Source: Purshia tridentata
Taxonomy: Eukaryota > Streptophyta > Magnoliopsida > Rosales > Rosaceae
DNA: 23,017 nt
Assembly: GCA_003254885.1 (NCBI GenBank)
Contig: QANT01003200.1
Coordinates: 1-23,017 of the forward strand
Direction of reading: 5' to 3'
Under the pieces are notes generated by a model. It saw only the letters and a list, made by a program, of their open reading frames with translations. It had not been told where the DNA came from and did no database searches. Below, one piece after another: positions 21,422 to 23,017 of this stretch. Made by a program: the position numbers and the translations under genes. The stretch's first letter is position 1; every line of letters starts with the position of its first letter.

Positions 21422-22280
21422 GTAAGTATATCTCATTTGAGTCGTTTCTGGTTTTGTCATGTAAGAATATATGGTGGATTGTGAATATATGGTTTGTTGC
21501 AGTGGATATATGGTTAATTGGGAATTGTGATATATGGTGAACTGTGATTGTGAATTGTGAATATATGGTGGCAGTGCATATATGGTTTGTTGCATTACTG
21601 TTTTGTTACATTCCAATTTTCTAGGCTTTAACTTGTATTCTGTTGTCAATTTCTCCCAAATCATTGTAAAACTTGATTTTCTTTGTGCAATCAAAACAAA
21701 TTAGTTTGTTTAACAAGCTTGAATTGGTGGCAGGGCATATAAGTTTGAGATGTTATTGTATATATATTGTATCCATTTTTTCTACATACCTAATTACCTA
21801 AAGAGAATTTCTATTTATATCCAACAATCTTCTTTTGTTAACCAATTTCTTAATTTACCCAACACCCACATTTTTTAAATCAGTTTTTTCTTATTTTGCC
21901 CAACCTCAATTACCACATTACCCTTATTAATAGATACCCAACCCATTATTTTAATTTTCTCTCCTTACCCACAATTTTACGCACATACCCAACAATAATA
22001 AATTTCTCTCCCAACCCAAGCATTTACACTACACCCATACCCAACACCATACCTAATAGCTACCATATTTCCCTCACCACCACTGAATAGAACACCCAAT
22101 CTCAGTCTTTAAGTTTTTTATTTGTTATTTTGGGCAAATTAAACTTATTTTATGATGAGTTTGTTGTTTTTATATGAATTTTATCCATTGGTTTGAGCTT
22201 TTGGTGGATTTTTGGGTTGGGTTTATTTATGCTGTCGGAGGTCATTCGGCTCTGGTCTGTCGAGTTCGTCGCAAATCTTC

Positions 22281-22445
22281 GGTTGGCATCAACCGAACAT
22301 TTCTCATTTGTTCGGCCAGCTCTAACCGAACATTTGTCATTTGTTCGGCCGACTCCAACCAAACATTTGTTATTTGTTTGGTCGGCTCCAACCAAACATT
22401 TGTTATTTGTTTGATCGGCTCCAACCAAACATTGTAGTTGTGTTC
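22281..22445. repeat. 33-bp tandem repeat array inside the MULE
   Basis: Five units start at 22281, 22314, 22347, 22380 and 22413; the last is diverged. Each contains AACCGAACA or AACCAAACA and TTTGTTCGG or TTTGTTTGG, so each can fold into a 7-bp hairpin (CCGAACA with TGTTCGG). Because 33 is a multiple of three, the array is open in several frames on both strands. The resulting repeat peptides are a by-product and not evidence of a gene. Confidence 0.93.
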
Positions 22446-22626
22446 GGTTCTGGTTCGCCGAACACATCCTGAACCAAAAATTTCTAAAACGTCTAAAACA
22501 TGGAAAAATGCAGAAAAATTACACAAAATGCACGCATACATCATTTGGAGAGGCTCATAGGGTACGATTTCACCATTCATCTACCTAAAAACCCTTGTTT
22601 TGATGTTAGAGTTTAATTTGATGTTA

Positions 22627-22662
22627 GTGTGAGTGTGAGAGAGGGTGTGAGTGTGAGAGAGG
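22627..22662 (+). repeat. 18-bp direct repeat, two copies, in the MULE
   Basis: GTGTGAGTGTGAGAGAGG occurs at 22627-22644 and 22645-22662 without differences. It is a simple local duplication in the right half of the Mutator-like element. Confidence 0.9.
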
Positions 22663-22929
22663 ATGAGTGAGGATGGTTAGGTTAGAGTTAATAAAGGAGT
22701 TGGATATTAGGTGTTTGGTATAGAAAGAAAATTTGATTTTAATTTGTCCTTATTGATAATTTTACTAAGGGATAAAATGGTCCATTCAAGTTTAAAATAT
22801 ATGTTGGGTATCAAAAGAAAATTATTGGGTATGGCTAAAATTTCCCTTACCTAAAATGATCTATCTGCCTAAACCATATTTATCTAAAAAACAGATGCCT
22901 TATTCTGGTTATTAATTCTATTTGCAAAT

Positions 22930-23017
22930 TATATATATACTAAAACCCGTGAGGTCGAGTTACTGTTCATACTGTAGTTACTGTGCTTTTCCCATTCTGT
23001 CCCTTCTTTTTGGTGTG
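22930..23017 (+). mobile_element. Possible Helitron 5' end at window edge
   Basis: ATATATATACTAAAACCCG followed by CTGTTCATACTGTAGTTACTG resembles the start of many plant Helitrons, which begin TCTATATATACTAAAA. The leading TC is not present (TT here), and the rest of the element lies outside the window. The call rests on the motif alone. Confidence 0.3.

Larger units (their letters stand above)
21803..22846. mobile_element. Non-autonomous Mutator-like element (MULE)
   Basis: A perfect 9-bp duplication TTACCTAAA flanks it (21794-21802 and 22847-22855), the size typical of Mutator elements. The ends start GAGAATTTCTATTTATATCC and, on the other strand, GGGAAATTTTAGCCATACCC. Similarity continues as imperfect inverted repeats for about 45-50 bp (CTTCTTTTGTTAACCAA against TTTCTTTTGATACCCAA). 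The element is 1044 bp and has no transposase. The left half has many TACCCAAC-like motifs. The right half holds the 33-bp repeat array and an 18-bp direct repeat. Confidence 0.85.
19812..22864. repeat. Dispersed 0.96-kb repeat, copy 2, split by two transposons
   Basis: It is the same family and orientation as 9426-10386. Matching parts are 19812-19982, 20999-21802 and 22856-22864. The insertions at 19983-20995 and 21803-22846 each carry a target site duplication made of the repeat's own sequence. Removing them with one duplication each leaves just under 1 kb, about the size of copy 1. Confidence 0.85.

Noticed and set aside
22150..22580. Repeat-peptide frames on both strands across the 33-bp array
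   Set aside because: A 33-bp period keeps several frames open at once on both strands; the array is inside a transposon and has no initiation context or domain.
1..23017. Defence system, CRISPR array, biosynthetic cluster or reverse-transcriptase system
   Set aside because: No such genes or regularly spaced repeats are present. The only short tandem arrays are microsatellites and local duplications, and the only reverse-transcriptase-related sequence is a dead LINE fragment.

Overview
This is nuclear DNA from a flowering plant, most likely a eudicot. The evidence is AT-rich intergenic sequence, GT-AG introns, telo-box promoter motifs, plant-type protein sequences and plant transposon relics. 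I cannot fix the species from sequence alone.

Three housekeeping genes are clear. (1) A translation elongation factor 1-alpha gene lies on the + strand, with promoter near 2326-2404, a leader intron and coding exons 3162-3623 and 4381-5334. It is intact, but it carries an in-frame 72-bp tandem duplication that inserts 24 extra residues between the GTPase domain and domain 2. Its coding intron holds a broken plastid tRNA-Ser(UGA) copy. (2) A mitochondrial-type ribosomal protein uL13 gene lies on the - strand in five coding exons between 9135 and 7476. One of its introns has a GC rather than GT donor. (3) A ubiquitin-specific protease of the plant UBP1/UBP2 type lies on the + strand, coding exons 11109-13858 and 16463-16700. 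It has a ZnF-UBP domain, and a 2.6-kb intron separates the catalytic Cys exon from the catalytic His exon.

Genes 2 and 3 are head to head. Between them sits copy 1 (about 9426-10386) of a roughly 0.96-kb dispersed repeat that carries gene-like splice sites. Copy 2 (about 19812-22864) is split by two non-autonomous DNA transposons. One is PIF/Harbinger-type (19983-20995, TAA target duplication). The other is Mutator-type (21803-22846, 9-bp target duplication) with an internal 33-bp repeat array. Removing both insertions restores copy 2 to about the length of copy 1.

The rest is repeat-derived or featureless. It includes a LINE RNase H relic after the EF1-alpha gene (about 6165-6525, - strand), microsatellites, a possible LTR remnant near 17.8-18.1 kb and a Helitron-like end at the right edge. 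Regions 1-2320, 5650-6160 and 6530-7200 hold no gene I can support.

The three genes are unlinked in function: cytosolic translation, mitochondrial translation and protein deubiquitination. I see no operon-like or defence-type system. The most notable points are the EF1-alpha duplication, the tRNA relic in its intron, the GC-AG intron, and the nested transposons that date copy 2.
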